Source of the DNA: Flagellimonas spongiicola
GTDB lineage: Bacteria; Bacteroidota; Bacteroidia; Flavobacteriales; Flavobacteriaceae
Assembly (NCBI RefSeq): GCF_023502425.1
Contig: NZ_JAMFMA010000001.1
Location: forward strand, 434,001-498,000
Direction of reading: 5' to 3'
Length of the DNA: 64,000 nt
The notes below the pieces were generated by a model. That model saw only the letters and a program-made list of their open reading frames with translations. It was not told the origin of the DNA and made no database searches. The position numbers were made by a program, and so were the translations under genes. The number at the start of each line of letters is the position of its first letter. Positions within the stretch are counted from its first letter, which is position 1. Of the stretch, positions 43,886 through 53,291 are shown in pieces.

Positions 43886-44595
43886 TTTTTTGAAGTGTTA
43901 AGATTTGGGTTGCTGTGTTTGATTTGATGTAAAATCCAAATACCAAGTCCAATTCGAACCAAGGGCTGAAGATAGCCATAGATCCATTCATAACACCAAT
44001 TTACAATTCCATTTAATGCACTTACATTCAGATAATAACGCAAAAATGAAGATAGACTCAAAATGCCAATGAAGAGCATGGCAAAACCTAACCATCTAGG
44101 CCAATTCCTTTCTTGAACAAAGGCCAATCCAAACAATAGGGTTCCTAGACCAAAACCATAAATGACCAGAAAGTACTTGCTGTCTGAAATGCCATTGGCC
44201 GCATGTATCAAGGTTGAATACATGTCTTTGGCGATTTCATTTTCTGCGTTTACATAACCTGGACGCCATATTTGATTAAGAGAATCAATAAGTAAAGCTT
44301 GTTGTGATATTTCGGTATATGCCCAAACGAATAAAAACAAAGTTCCGATACTGATGCATAAAGGGTATTTTCGAATGAACAAATACGCGATTCCAATAGC
44401 CGCAATAAAATTGAATTGGGGATGCATAAACAAAATCCAAAGTCTACTGAGGTACAATTTGTTTTCGTACAGCAAGACACTTGTTTCAAAATCAACAGCC
44501 GAAGGATGGGGTAAAAATATCAGTAAGGCCGTTGTCAAAGCGCCTAAAAAGGAGCATATAGCAGTAAACCTTAGAAAAGTGGCTGTTTTGTTCAT
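43882..44595 (-). CDS. Polytopic membrane protein of unknown function (237 aa)
   Basis: 237 aa with about seven hydrophobic segments, beginning near residue 10 and ending near 225 in a basic-Asn tail (HSNPNLNTSKK). The overall shape resembles DUF4386-type proteins, but the diagnostic residues are not certain. It starts the three-gene set of membrane proteins and lipoprotein down to 42612. Confidence 0.68.
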   Translation of the reverse strand: MNKTATFLRFTAICSFLGALTTALLIFLPHPSAVDFETSVLLYENKLYLSRLWILFMHPQFNFIAAIGIAYLFIRKYPLCISIGTLFLFVWAYTEISQQALLIDSLNQIWRPGYVNAENEIAKDMYSTLIHAANGISDSKYFLVIYGFGLGTLLFGLAFVQERNWPRWLGFAMLFIGILSLSSFLRYYLNVSALNGIVNWCYEWIYGYLQPLVRIGLGIWILHQIKHSNPNLNTSKK

Positions 44596-44674
44596 GATGT
44601 TCTGATTAGACTGATTTGATGAATTTTGTCACAAAGGTTTAGGGCCTTCCCTAGTTCTAAGTGGCATGAAGTTA

Positions 44675-44692
44675 ACGAATTATGCAATTCGT
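44675..44692. terminator. Inverted repeat after the alcohol dehydrogenase gene
   Basis: ACGAATT, 4 bases, AATTCGT, 3 bases beyond the ADH stop. The 7-base perfect arms could end the ADH transcript, but no T-run follows on the minus strand, so a rho-independent terminator is not certain. Confidence 0.3.
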
Positions 44693-44695
44693 AGA

Positions 44696-45736
44696 TTAAA
44701 ACGAATTGATTATGGTAACTCCGCTGTTTTTAAATTGATCCATTTTAGGTAACAGATCTACGGATTGATCCAAGGAAATTGTCCGTTCTATAAGTAATTC
44801 GGGTCTCAATTTCCCCGATTGTATCATTTTCAACATTTCTCCATACTTGAAAGCTTGCATACCATGGCTTCCCAAGATTTCCAATTCTTCAGCAATTACT
44901 TGATCCATAGGGATGGATGGATGTTTATCATCCCCGGTCATAAGACCTACCTGGATGTGTTTTCCCCTCTTCCTTAAGTTAGCAATTGAGTTGAAGCAGG
45001 TTTGCTGGTGGCCAAGGGCGTCAATGGAAAGATGTGCACCTCCTTTTGTAAATTCCTTGACTTCATCAACCACGTCTAATGACCTTAAGCTATTAATCGT
45101 GATAACGGCACCGAGATTTTCAGCAAGTTCCAACGCATCATCATTAATATCCACGGCAATGACTTGGGCGCCTGAAGCATGCGCTATCATAATAGCCGAT
45201 AAACCAACTCCGCCACAACCATGGACTGCTACAAATTCCCCGCCTTTTAGATTCCCTTGTTCCACAACGGCACGAAATGATGTAATAAACCGGCAGCCTA
45301 AAATACTTGCGGTTTCATCATTGATTTCATCGGGTAACTTCACCAAGTTTAAATCTGCATGATTCAAGATCATATATTCTGCGAACGAGCCCCAATGGGT
45401 AAAACCAGGTTGTGATTGGTTATCGCAAACTTGATGATTGCCGGAATGGCATTGGTAGCAACTTCCACAGCCACCCACAAAAGGTACTGTAACGCGATCA
45501 CCTACTTTGAAATTAATTACGTCCTTCCCGGTTTCCACAATTTCGCCAGCCAGTTCGTGACCGGGCACATGTGGTAATATGATATCTGGATCGTGGCCTA
45601 TCCATCCGTGCCAATCACTCAGACACATACCTGTAGCTTTTATTTTAAGCAGTACACCATGAGACATTGGCTTTGGAATAGGTACATCCATTACTTGGAT
45701 TTTTCCTTGGAAATTTTCGTATACCGCTGCTTTCAT
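44696..45736 (-). CDS. Zinc-dependent alcohol dehydrogenase
   Basis: 346 aa medium-chain dehydrogenase. The catalytic zinc ligand C38, GHE motif H60-E61, and four structural-zinc cysteines at 90, 93, 96 and 104 (CGSCYQCHSGNHQVC) are all present, as is the cofactor-binding GCGGVGLSAI. Substrate is likely a primary alcohol or aldehyde, but this cannot be fixed. It is 14 bases after the DUF5694 gene. Confidence 0.92.
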   Translation of the reverse strand: MKAAVYENFQGKIQVMDVPIPKPMSHGVLLKIKATGMCLSDWHGWIGHDPDIILPHVPGHELAGEIVETGKDVINFKVGDRVTVPFVGGCGSCYQCHSGNHQVCDNQSQPGFTHWGSFAEYMILNHADLNLVKLPDEINDETASILGCRFITSFRAVVEQGNLKGGEFVAVHGCGGVGLSAIMIAHASGAQVIAVDINDDALELAENLGAVITINSLRSLDVVDEVKEFTKGGAHLSIDALGHQQTCFNSIANLRKRGKHIQVGLMTGDDKHPSIPMDQVIAEELEILGSHGMQAFKYGEMLKMIQSGKLRPELLIERTISLDQSVDLLPKMDQFKNSGVTIINSF

Positions 45737-45750
45737 ATCAAGTTTTTGGG

Positions 45751-46602
45751 CTAATTCAAATAGTTGAAAGTGTCGACCATTTCATAATTTTCGTCCCTTT
45801 CCATAAATTCCCTCAAAAAGGCAGTGTGACTACCACCCATGAGTATAAATACTCGATCTGTTTTCTTTAGATTCAACCGATTTAGGTTGGAATAGATTCT
45901 TAAGTTTCTTTGGTAATATTTGGCCGCCTCATCTGCGCCTTCAAAGCCCTCTTCAGTGCCCGCATAGGTTAGGATATCAGCATTGGCGGTAATCAATAGG
46001 TCCAATACCTTGGGATGATTCATACGTTTTAGCTTTTCCGGTAAGGAGAGCCCGCTTTCGAAAAGGTTCAAATTTGGAATTGCGGCAAATGGGTCAGATT
46101 GAAAACGATTCAGTGTTACAGAATCTATTGCATTGTCAATTTCAAATCCAATTCCATAATTATATTGCAATTTATGGTCTATGCCCCATATTTCCTTCGT
46201 TCCAGATAGTCTACCTACTTCAAAAGCAAGGAGCTCCACTTCGTTTGGTTCTTCAAACGTGGAGGTAGAGTCCGAAAGATAGGTGGCATAGTTTTTTTGT
46301 AATGTGGGATTGTAATCCGGTACGGTCTCCACAATTAGTACCGTAGGTTTGAATCTGGCTAATTTTTTGGCTATTTGATGGATTGAATCCACATTTTTCT
46401 TATCGTATTCGTCAAATTCTATGGTCTTGGAATCTGAAGTATATCCCATATGAAAAGTGCCAAAATTTAAGACTTGGATGGCTGATGGAGCTACTTCTTC
46501 TACGATGGGCTCTTTCTTTTGTTTAGCAGCAGACTGTTTATTGTTGCAGGAACCTAGGAGTAAACTAAAAGCAATTAATGGTATGTATTTCGGTATCGGC
46601 AT
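45751..46602 (-). CDS. DUF5694 (TraB/ChaN-like) lipoprotein
   Basis: 283 aa. Lipoprotein signal ends LLGSC (Cys19), then a Lys/Glu-rich linker. The mature part has NFGTFHMGYTSDSKTIEF (about 45-62), LIVETVPDYNP and a late MGGSHTAFLREF, which match the DUF5694 family and the TraB-like clan with possible metal residues H and E. Function unknown. It is between the ABM monooxygenase and alcohol dehydrogenase genes on one transcript. Confidence 0.82.
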   Translation of the reverse strand: MPIPKYIPLIAFSLLLGSCNNKQSAAKQKKEPIVEEVAPSAIQVLNFGTFHMGYTSDSKTIEFDEYDKKNVDSIHQIAKKLARFKPTVLIVETVPDYNPTLQKNYATYLSDSTSTFEEPNEVELLAFEVGRLSGTKEIWGIDHKLQYNYGIGFEIDNAIDSVTLNRFQSDPFAAIPNLNLFESGLSLPEKLKRMNHPKVLDLLITANADILTYAGTEEGFEGADEAAKYYQRNLRIYSNLNRLNLKKTDRVFILMGGSHTAFLREFMERDENYEMVDTFNYLN

Positions 46603-46643
46603 TGGTTATTTTTAATTCAGTAAATACTATTTGTTTTTCAAAG

Positions 46644-46940
46644 CTATTTCGTGAAATCGTCAATTTCCTTAAAGATTTCAACTCCAGTTCTTCTCCCTAA
46701 ATCATGCATGGAGCTCATTTGGGTTGGTTTACTATCCTGCCAAAAATTTTCCCAATCTTGCAAACTATCCCAACGGGCAATCGTTTTTATACTATTGGCA
46801 TCTGCCTCATTTTGAAGCATAAAACTACCCCGAGCCCCCTTCACTTCTTGATGTATCTTGTTTGTGGTGGTTTTCCAGGTTTCAATGAATTGAAGTCGAT
46901 TTTCCGCTGGCACATCCCAGCTATAAATTATTCGTATCAA
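46644..46940 (-). CDS. Antibiotic biosynthesis monooxygenase (ABM) domain protein
   Basis: 98 aa starting at TTG (no ATG is near in frame). The ferredoxin-like fold shows VPAENRLQFIETWKTTTNKI, then SFMLQNEADANSIKTIARWDS and WQDSKPTQMSS, typical of small ABM/heme-degrading-like proteins. The reaction is unknown. It is the first gene of a probable minus operon with DUF5694 and alcohol dehydrogenase. Confidence 0.75.
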   Translation of the reverse strand: MIRIIYSWDVPAENRLQFIETWKTTTNKIHQEVKGARGSFMLQNEADANSIKTIARWDSLQDWENFWQDSKPTQMSSMHDLGRRTGVEIFKEIDDFTK

Positions 46941-47068
46941 ACTTTCGTTTTTTGGATTGATTTTCTATTCGTAATTGATGAAGCTATGCTGCACAAATGA
47001 TGATTGTGCTATAAAAATAGTTGCTTAGCCAATTTGGTATTTAAAATACCGAAAATTAAGGATAAAGT

Positions 47069-47968
47069 TCAGGCTTGAACTTCTATTTTTTCAATTCGTG
47101 AAGCATTTTTATTCGGTTGGATTTGAGTTCCGAGACGATCACTCAAGATTTTAACAAAAGATGCACCCAAAAACAGGATTTGTGAAGTGTAATAGACCCA
47201 GAGCATAAGTAGGGCAAGAACGCTCGCTGAACCAAAGGTTGTGGATACTTTACTATGGCCAATATAGAGTCCAATACCTACTTTCCCTAGCATAAAAAAT
47301 ACGGCTGTACCAATACCTCCTGCTACAATGGCCTTCCATGGAATAATAGCATCACCTAAAAATCTGAACATCAAACTAAAAATAATACTAAATACCACAA
47401 AGGATAACAGATGTTCATAGAGGTATGCAAGTTGAAGGCTATGATGCAGCTTGTCCGAATGTGTGATGAGAAAACTGTTGAACACGGTACTGAGCAAAAT
47501 AACAAAGAAAGCACTAATCAATACCAAAAATGCCGTCAGGTGTTTGGAAAAGTATTTCAGTATACCGCTGTTTGGCTTTGCTTTGATATTCCAAATGCTA
47601 TTAAAAGCACCGTGAATTTGACTGAACATGCCAGAGGCACTTAACACTAATGTGGTAAAACCAATAATGGTGGTAAGACCATTATTATAACTTTCATGCT
47701 GGTTCTTGATGAGGTTTTGAATTTGCATTGCCGCATCTGTGCCCAAGAGCCCTTGTAATTGGGAATGAATTTCACCAGAAACGGCTGGCTCACCAAATAT
47801 CAGTCCCAGTATTGAAGTGATGATGATAATAATGGGAAACATTGAAAAAACGGCATAATAAGCCAAGGACGCACCTTTTTGGAAGGTGTTACTTTCAAGG
47901 AAATGATCTAGGACTTCTTTTAAAAATTTTAGTGTTCTAGATATTGTCATGTTAATGATTGGCCGCAT
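47069..47968 (-). CDS. YihY/BrkB family membrane protein
   Basis: 299 aa with six hydrophobic segments. The N-terminal ASLAYYAVFSMFPIIIIIT block is diagnostic of the family (once annotated ribonuclease BN, which is wrong). Start at 47968 is kept; a Met six codons later is also possible. The role is unsettled; it may affect permeability or lipid handling. It is 59 bases downstream of purA with no shared signal. Confidence 0.87.
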   Translation of the reverse strand: MRPIINMTISRTLKFLKEVLDHFLESNTFQKGASLAYYAVFSMFPIIIIITSILGLIFGEPAVSGEIHSQLQGLLGTDAAMQIQNLIKNQHESYNNGLTTIIGFTTLVLSASGMFSQIHGAFNSIWNIKAKPNSGILKYFSKHLTAFLVLISAFFVILLSTVFNSFLITHSDKLHHSLQLAYLYEHLLSFVVFSIIFSLMFRFLGDAIIPWKAIVAGGIGTAVFFMLGKVGIGLYIGHSKVSTTFGSASVLALLMLWVYYTSQILFLGASFVKILSDRLGTQIQPNKNASRIEKIEVQA

Positions 47969-48027
47969 TCTTAATCCACAACCTAGAATAAGGTTAAAAA
48001 AGGTAATACGATTTATTCAAATTGATA

Positions 48028-49296
48028 TCAACGGTGAATGGTCTGCACACGGTCAGGTCCAACGGATACAATTTTAATCGGTACGTTTAATTCACCCTCC
48101 AGAAACGCGATATAATCATTTAATGCCGGTGGTAAGTCTCCAGCTTTTGTCAATTTGGTCAAATCCTTGGCCCAGCCCTTCATTTCCGTGTAAACCGGTG
48201 TTACGTTTTCACTTTCAATATTATAAGGCAAGTGCTGGATTTGTTCTCCGTTGTATTCGTAAGCCGTGCAGACTTTCAAAGATTTGAATCCACTTAACAC
48301 GTCCGCTTTCATCATCATCAATTCGGTCACGCCATTAACCTGAACCGCATATTTCAACGCTACTAAATCCAACCAACCACAGCGTCTTGGTCTTCCAGTG
48401 GTAGCTCCAAACTCGTTGCCAACCCGACCCATGGTCTCTCCATCTTCATCAAATAGTTCTGTGGGGAAAGGACCACTTCCAACTCTAGTGGTATAGGCTT
48501 TGAAAATTCCCAATACTCGACCAATTTTGTTTGGTGCAACACCAAGACCAGTACAAGCACCCGCTGCAGTAGTGTTTGACGAGGTAACATACGGGTAAGT
48601 TCCAAAATCAATATCCAAAAGGGAACCTTGAGCTCCTTCAGCTAAAATCTTCTTGCCTTTGGTTTGTGCCTGGAATATGTACTCTTCACTGTCAATAAAT
48701 GTAAGTTTTTTTAGCGCTTCCACTGCTTCAAAAAACTCAGCTTCCAATTCAGCCAGATCATATTGGATATCCACGTTGTAGAAACCAATCATGGCTTCAT
48801 GCTTGTTGGCTAAATTTCGATATTTCGTTTTCCAAGCATCAAATTCCAAATCGCCAATGCGCATTCCATTTCTTCCAGTTTTGTCCATGTAAGTTGGACC
48901 AATGCCCTTGAGCGTAGAACCGATTTTGGCCTTTCCCTTGGCAGTTTCGGATGCGGCATCCAGCAAACGATGTGTTGGTAAAATCAGATGTGCCTTTCTG
49001 GATATAAGTAATTTGGCAACAATATCGATATTGAACTTTTCCAGATTGTCCAGTTCCTTTTTAAAGATCACTGGGTCAATTACAACGCCATTACCCACAA
49101 TATTGATGGCATTCTCATGGAAAATCCCAGAAGGGATGGTGTGTAAAACGTGTTTAATACCATCAAATTCCAACGTGTGACCGGCGTTCGGTCCACCTTG
49201 AAATCGTGCTATGATATCGTAATCTTTGGTAAGTACATCAACAATTTTTCCTTTTCCCTCGTCTCCCCATTGGAGTCCAAGCAATAAATCTACCAT
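48028..49296 (-). CDS. purA: Adenylosuccinate synthase
   Basis: 422 aa enzyme making adenylosuccinate from IMP, aspartate and GTP, on the path to AMP. The P-loop QWGDEGKGKIVD (9-20), the IMP-binding GGPNAGHT, and STLKGIGPTYMDK, SGPFPTEL and the GRPRRCGW block are all present. It is 12 bases after the Fur gene, in the order relA-fur-purA on the minus strand. Confidence 0.97.
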   Translation of the reverse strand: MVDLLLGLQWGDEGKGKIVDVLTKDYDIIARFQGGPNAGHTLEFDGIKHVLHTIPSGIFHENAINIVGNGVVIDPVIFKKELDNLEKFNIDIVAKLLISRKAHLILPTHRLLDAASETAKGKAKIGSTLKGIGPTYMDKTGRNGMRIGDLEFDAWKTKYRNLANKHEAMIGFYNVDIQYDLAELEAEFFEAVEALKKLTFIDSEEYIFQAQTKGKKILAEGAQGSLLDIDFGTYPYVTSSNTTAAGACTGLGVAPNKIGRVLGIFKAYTTRVGSGPFPTELFDEDGETMGRVGNEFGATTGRPRRCGWLDLVALKYAVQVNGVTELMMMKADVLSGFKSLKVCTAYEYNGEQIQHLPYNIESENVTPVYTEMKGWAKDLTKLTKAGDLPPALNDYIAFLEGELNVPIKIVSVGPDRVQTIHR

Positions 49297-49308
49297 GAAA
49301 TGAGCTGG

Positions 49309-49764
49309 TTATTCAGTTAGGTTTTCTTCTTTGTTACGGGTTCCGTAAAAGTAAAGTGAGTGGTTGCTGATTTTGATGTCAAAAACCTCCTCAATGGTTT
49401 TTTTGATGGATTGGATTCGTGGGTCGCAGAATTCAACTACTTCCCCAGTATCCGTTAAGATAACATGGTCGTGCTGACGGTCAAAATAAGATTTTTCATA
49501 TTGGGCCTGGTTTTTCCCAAACTGATGTTTTCTCACCAACTTACATTCCAACAAAAGTTCGATGGTATTGTAAAGAGTGGCCCTACTTACCCTATAGTTT
49601 TTGGTTTTCATTTTGATGTAGAGTGATTCCACGTCGAAATGATCGTCACTTTCATAAATTTCCTGAAGGATAGCGTAGCGTTCAGGGGTTTTTCTATGCC
49701 CTTTTTCCTCCAAGAAAGAGGTGAACACATTCTTTACGATTTCCTGATTTTTATTGTTGCCCAT
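49309..49764 (-). CDS. Fur family transcriptional regulator
   Basis: 151 aa. The winged-helix part has [15 protein letters not shown] and [17 protein letters not shown]. The regulatory part keeps His/Asp ligands in HFDVESLY and [19 protein letters not shown] but lacks the two C-terminal CxxC pairs for structural zinc, so it resembles PerR-type or zinc-lacking Fur. Metal and target genes are unknown. A -7 box lies just upstream, separating it from relA, and purA follows closely. Confidence 0.88.
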   Translation of the reverse strand: MGNNKNQEIVKNVFTSFLEEKGHRKTPERYAILQEIYESDDHFDVESLYIKMKTKNYRVSRATLYNTIELLLECKLVRKHQFGKNQAQYEKSYFDRQHDHVILTDTGEVVEFCDPRIQSIKKTIEEVFDIKISNHSLYFYGTRNKEENLTE

Positions 49765-49787
49765 AGCGTCTCACCATTGCTAAATGA

Positions 49788-49795
49788 CAAAGGTA
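49788..49795 (-). promoter_or_regulatory. -7 box upstream of the Fur gene
   Basis: On the minus strand, TACCTTTG matches TAnnTTTG and predicts transcription near 49781, 17 bases upstream of the ATG at 49764. It lies in the 42-base gap after relA, so fur-purA can be transcribed apart from relA. No -33 TTG is seen. Confidence 0.42.
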
Positions 49796-49806
49796 CATCT
49801 TAAAAT

Positions 49807-52011
49807 TTAAATTCGTGAGACTTTGTCTATTCCCTCTACCTGCTTAAGGCTATTGATCAATTTTTTAAGGATATTATTGTTCTTGACCACTAAGGTGATC
49901 TTACCTGTAAACGTCCCACCATCCGCACTAAAGTTTAGATTGCGCATGTTCACATGTAGGTTGTCTGAGATGATGTTGGTGATTTCATTTACTAACCCAA
50001 GGTTATCAATACCTGTAATTTGAATGTCCGCGGTGAATTCTTCCTGTGTGGAATCTATCCATTTGGCAGACATGATGCGGTATGCATAATTGGATTGCAA
50101 GGAAATAGCGTTAGGGCAACTTTTGGTGTGCACCTTGATACCGTCATTAACGCTCAAGAATCCAAATACGTCATCACCTGGTATAGGATTACAACATTGC
50201 GATAGTTTATAAGGCAATTTTTCTTCCTCTTTACCAAATACCAACATGTCGTATTTGGTGGTGATTTCGTCTTTGTCCACGTCCTTAGGCGTGGGATTTC
50301 TTCGGATTTTGTTCTTAAAGAAGTTCAGGAAGGCATTGTGATAGGACGACGCGAAATCCTTGATGCGCTCATTGTCGATTACGCCGATACCTACGCGGTA
50401 AAAAAGGTCTAAACTGGTCTTGAGCTTGAAGAAGGTCACCAATTTATTAACCGTGTCCTCGTTAAGTGTAATCTTTTGGGACTTGAGCTTTCGTCTTAAA
50501 ATCTCCTTGCCATCCGCAGCAATACTCTTCTTTTCTTCACTAAGGGAAGATTTGATTTTAGATCGTGCACGCGCAGTTTGGGCATAATCCAACCAGCTTT
50601 GAGTGGGTTTTGCACTCTCGGAGGTAATGATTTCGACCTGATCACCACTTTGGAGTTCAGAACCTAGAGGTACCAATTTTCCGTTAACACGTGCGCCGCG
50701 GGTTTTCATTCCTATCTCGGTATGGATATGAAAAGCAAAATCCAAAGCTGTAGCCCCTTTGGGCATGGATTTTAGATCTCCTTTTGGGGTAAAGACAAAA
50801 ATTTCCTTGGAATACAGATTAAGTTTGAATTCCTCCACAAAATCCACAGCGTTACCATTGGAGGTTTCGAGAGCTTCCTGCAGACGGTTAAGCCATTCCT
50901 CAATTCCCTGTTCCTTCTGTTCACCGTGTTTGTATTTGAAATGCGCGGCATACCCTTTTTCCGCGATTTCGTGCATTCGCTCACTTCTTATTTGCACTTC
51001 CACCCATTTGCCTTTTGGCCCCATCACGGTAATATGTAAGGCCTCATATCCTGTAGATTTGGGGGAAGTGATCCAATCCCTCAATCGTATGGGGTTAGGG
51101 GTAAAGTGATCAGTTACAATGGAATAGATTTTCCATGCGAGGAACTTTTCGTTTTTCCGATCGGATTTATAAATGATACGAATCGCAAACTTGTCATACA
51201 CCTCATCGAAAGCCACATTTTGAGCCTTCATTTTACGCCGAATGGAAAAAATGGATTTCATTCGACCTTTGATATCATAGTTCAACCCTTCCTTGTCCAA
51301 GGAATTTCTTATGATGTTTGAAAAGTCCTCGATATAGGCCAATTGGTCTTCTTCCGTGTCCTCTATCTTGGCCTGAATATCGCTGTAAACCTCCGGCTCA
51401 GTATATTTTAAACTAAGGTCTTCAAGGTGGGTTTTGATATTGTAAAGACCAATTCGGTGAGCCAATGGCGCATAAATATATAAGGTCTCCGAGGCAATCT
51501 TGACCTGTTTATGCTCCGGCATGGAATCCATGGTGAGCATATTATGGTATCGATCAGCAATCTTAATAATGATCACACGCACATCATCGTGCAGTGTAAG
51601 GAGCATTTTCCTGAAATTCTCCGCTTGCTGACTGATATCCTTGTCTTTATTTAAATGTGCTATTTTGGTAAGACCATCAACGATTCGGGCCACGGTTTCA
51701 CCAAACATGCGATCAATGTCGTCTAAGGTATAAGGTGTATCCTCCACCACATCATGGAGTAGGGCAGATGCGATTGATACAGCATCCAATCCAATTTTTG
51801 AAGCAACTATCTTGGCTACGGCGATGGGATGGAAAATATAGGCTTCTCCTGATTTTCGCCTCTGATCCTTATGGGCATCAACGGCCACGTCAAAGGCAGA
51901 GCGTATCAATTTCTTGTCCTCATTGGTCAAGGTTTGATAGCTGATGCGAAGCAATTCCTTGTACTGCTTTGCAATCTCCTTATTCTCCTTTTCAATAGCA
52001 GCCTCCGTCAT
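49807..52011 (-). CDS. Bifunctional (p)ppGpp synthetase/hydrolase (RelA/SpoT)
   Basis: 734 aa RSH protein. The HD hydrolase domain has HPIAVAKIVA and HDVVED at 86-91, both intact. The synthetase domain has MKSIFSIRRKM, DKFAIRIIY and STGYEALHITVMG. A TGS domain (IFVFTPKGDLKSMPKGATALDFAF) and a C-terminal ACT domain (ADIQITGIDNLGLVNEI) follow. The enzyme both makes and breaks the stringent alarmone. It is upstream of fur and purA, and GTP/IMP metabolism is a known ppGpp target, so the linkage is sensible. Confidence 0.96.
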   Translation of the reverse strand: MTEAAIEKENKEIAKQYKELLRISYQTLTNEDKKLIRSAFDVAVDAHKDQRRKSGEAYIFHPIAVAKIVASKIGLDAVSIASALLHDVVEDTPYTLDDIDRMFGETVARIVDGLTKIAHLNKDKDISQQAENFRKMLLTLHDDVRVIIIKIADRYHNMLTMDSMPEHKQVKIASETLYIYAPLAHRIGLYNIKTHLEDLSLKYTEPEVYSDIQAKIEDTEEDQLAYIEDFSNIIRNSLDKEGLNYDIKGRMKSIFSIRRKMKAQNVAFDEVYDKFAIRIIYKSDRKNEKFLAWKIYSIVTDHFTPNPIRLRDWITSPKSTGYEALHITVMGPKGKWVEVQIRSERMHEIAEKGYAAHFKYKHGEQKEQGIEEWLNRLQEALETSNGNAVDFVEEFKLNLYSKEIFVFTPKGDLKSMPKGATALDFAFHIHTEIGMKTRGARVNGKLVPLGSELQSGDQVEIITSESAKPTQSWLDYAQTARARSKIKSSLSEEKKSIAADGKEILRRKLKSQKITLNEDTVNKLVTFFKLKTSLDLFYRVGIGVIDNERIKDFASSYHNAFLNFFKNKIRRNPTPKDVDKDEITTKYDMLVFGKEEEKLPYKLSQCCNPIPGDDVFGFLSVNDGIKVHTKSCPNAISLQSNYAYRIMSAKWIDSTQEEFTADIQITGIDNLGLVNEITNIISDNLHVNMRNLNFSADGGTFTGKITLVVKNNNILKKLINSLKQVEGIDKVSRI

Positions 52012-52022
52012 ATTAAATTAAA

Positions 52023-52046
52023 GTTAGCATAATCTTAATAGCTAAC
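52023..52046. repeat. Inverted repeat upstream of relA/spoT
   Basis: GTTAGC, 12 bases, GCTAAC, lying between the Ste24 gene stop and the relA ATG. On the minus strand it is followed by a T-rich but broken run, so it may be a weak terminator for the Ste24 transcript or a leader element of relA. Confidence 0.3.
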
Positions 52047-52055
52047 CAACAAAAA

Positions 52056-53288
52056 TTATGCCTTTAGGTTACGGATGCGTTCAATTAGTGGTGGGTGCGA
52101 ATAATGTACGAACACGTACGCCGGATGGGGCGTGAGGTTGCTCAAATTGTTTTTGGAGAGCTTTTTCAATGAAGTGACCAAAGGTGCCGAGGCATATGTT
52201 GTTTTGGCATAATCATCTGCCTGAAACTCAAATCTCCTGGAGAGGTAATTCATGGCCAATCCAGTTACTTCAGAAATGGGACTATACAATAACGCAAAAC
52301 CTATTAATCCTGCATGAAAACTTGGAGTGGACACGCCAATGGCCAGGGAAATCTCTGGATTATTTATAAAAAGAGACAAAACATAAAGTGTAATACCAGT
52401 AAGCATCAAGGAGGTCACTAAATTGAATATAATATGCTTGCGCTTATAATGCCCCACTTCATGGGCCAATACCGCTACGATTTCTTCCTCTTCCAGATCA
52501 TTGATCAAAGTATCGAATAAGGTGATTCGTTTTTCCCGACCAAAACCTGAAAAGTAGGCATTGGCTTTGGTAGACCTTTTAGAACCATCAATTACAAAGA
52601 TATTTTGGAGTTCAAATCCAACCTTTTTCGCATAGCCTTCTATGGCATTTTTCAAACTACCATCGTCCAGTGGAGTTTGTTTATTGAACAAGGGAACTAT
52701 AAATCGACTGTAAAATAAATTGATAAATAGAATAACCACAGTGAACATGATCCAAGTGTAAAGCCAAAATTTGGGGCCTGTCCATTGATAGAATAAAATA
52801 AACAGTGTCAAAATACCGCCACCGAAAACGGTTGTTAGAATTAGACCTTTTACTTTATCCAAAAAGAACAATCCTTTGGTTGTTTTATTGAAGCCGTATT
52901 TTTCCTCAATAACAAAGGTTTGATAATAGGAAAATGGTAGTCCCGCTATGCTGCTAATGAGCATAATGATGCCAAAAAATACTAAGGTCAAACCAATGGT
53001 ATGGTCAGTAATGCCACGTGCAATATTGTCTATTAATTCAAAGCCCTCCAGCAGTAAAAAAGCGAGAGTTGCAATCAGAGAAACGCCTTCTGAAAGTGAA
53101 CCAAATCGATAGTTGGTTAATTTATATGCCTGAGATTTATTGTATTCTTGGGCATCGAAAACGTCTTGCAATTCTGGTGGCACTTGAGCGTCGAAATTTT
53201 TGGCGTTCAAATATTCCAAAATTTGGTGGATGATATATTGCACCATCAGGATTCCGATGATGACATAGAATAGATTAGTCTTTTCCAT
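52056..53288 (-). CDS. M48 (Ste24/CAAX prenyl protease 1-type) metallopeptidase
   Basis: 410 aa with several hydrophobic segments. The zinc motif HEVGH is at 276-280, with the third ligand in the later FQADDYAK block. The N-terminal half of seven helices and the C-terminal HYSHPPLIERI fit the Ste24 family. It cleaves membrane or misfolded substrates within the inner membrane. It overlaps none and lies 3 bases after the SpoU gene, so the two are cotranscribed. Confidence 0.92.
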   Translation of the reverse strand: MEKTNLFYVIIGILMVQYIIHQILEYLNAKNFDAQVPPELQDVFDAQEYNKSQAYKLTNYRFGSLSEGVSLIATLAFLLLEGFELIDNIARGITDHTIGLTLVFFGIIMLISSIAGLPFSYYQTFVIEEKYGFNKTTKGLFFLDKVKGLILTTVFGGGILTLFILFYQWTGPKFWLYTWIMFTVVILFINLFYSRFIVPLFNKQTPLDDGSLKNAIEGYAKKVGFELQNIFVIDGSKRSTKANAYFSGFGREKRITLFDTLINDLEEEEIVAVLAHEVGHYKRKHIIFNLVTSLMLTGITLYVLSLFINNPEISLAIGVSTPSFHAGLIGFALLYSPISEVTGLAMNYLSRRFEFQADDYAKTTYASAPLVTSLKKLSKNNLSNLTPHPAYVFVHYSHPPLIERIRNLKA

Positions 53289-53291
53289 AGG

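Noticed and set aside
47044-47066. GGTATTT/AAATACC palindrome as a terminator of the BrkB gene
   Set aside because: AT-rich short stem without a T-run; too weak to list.
47069-47968. Ribonuclease BN annotation for the YihY/BrkB protein
   Set aside because: RNase BN is the unrelated metallo-beta-lactamase enzyme RbnZ; the match is to a membrane protein family.
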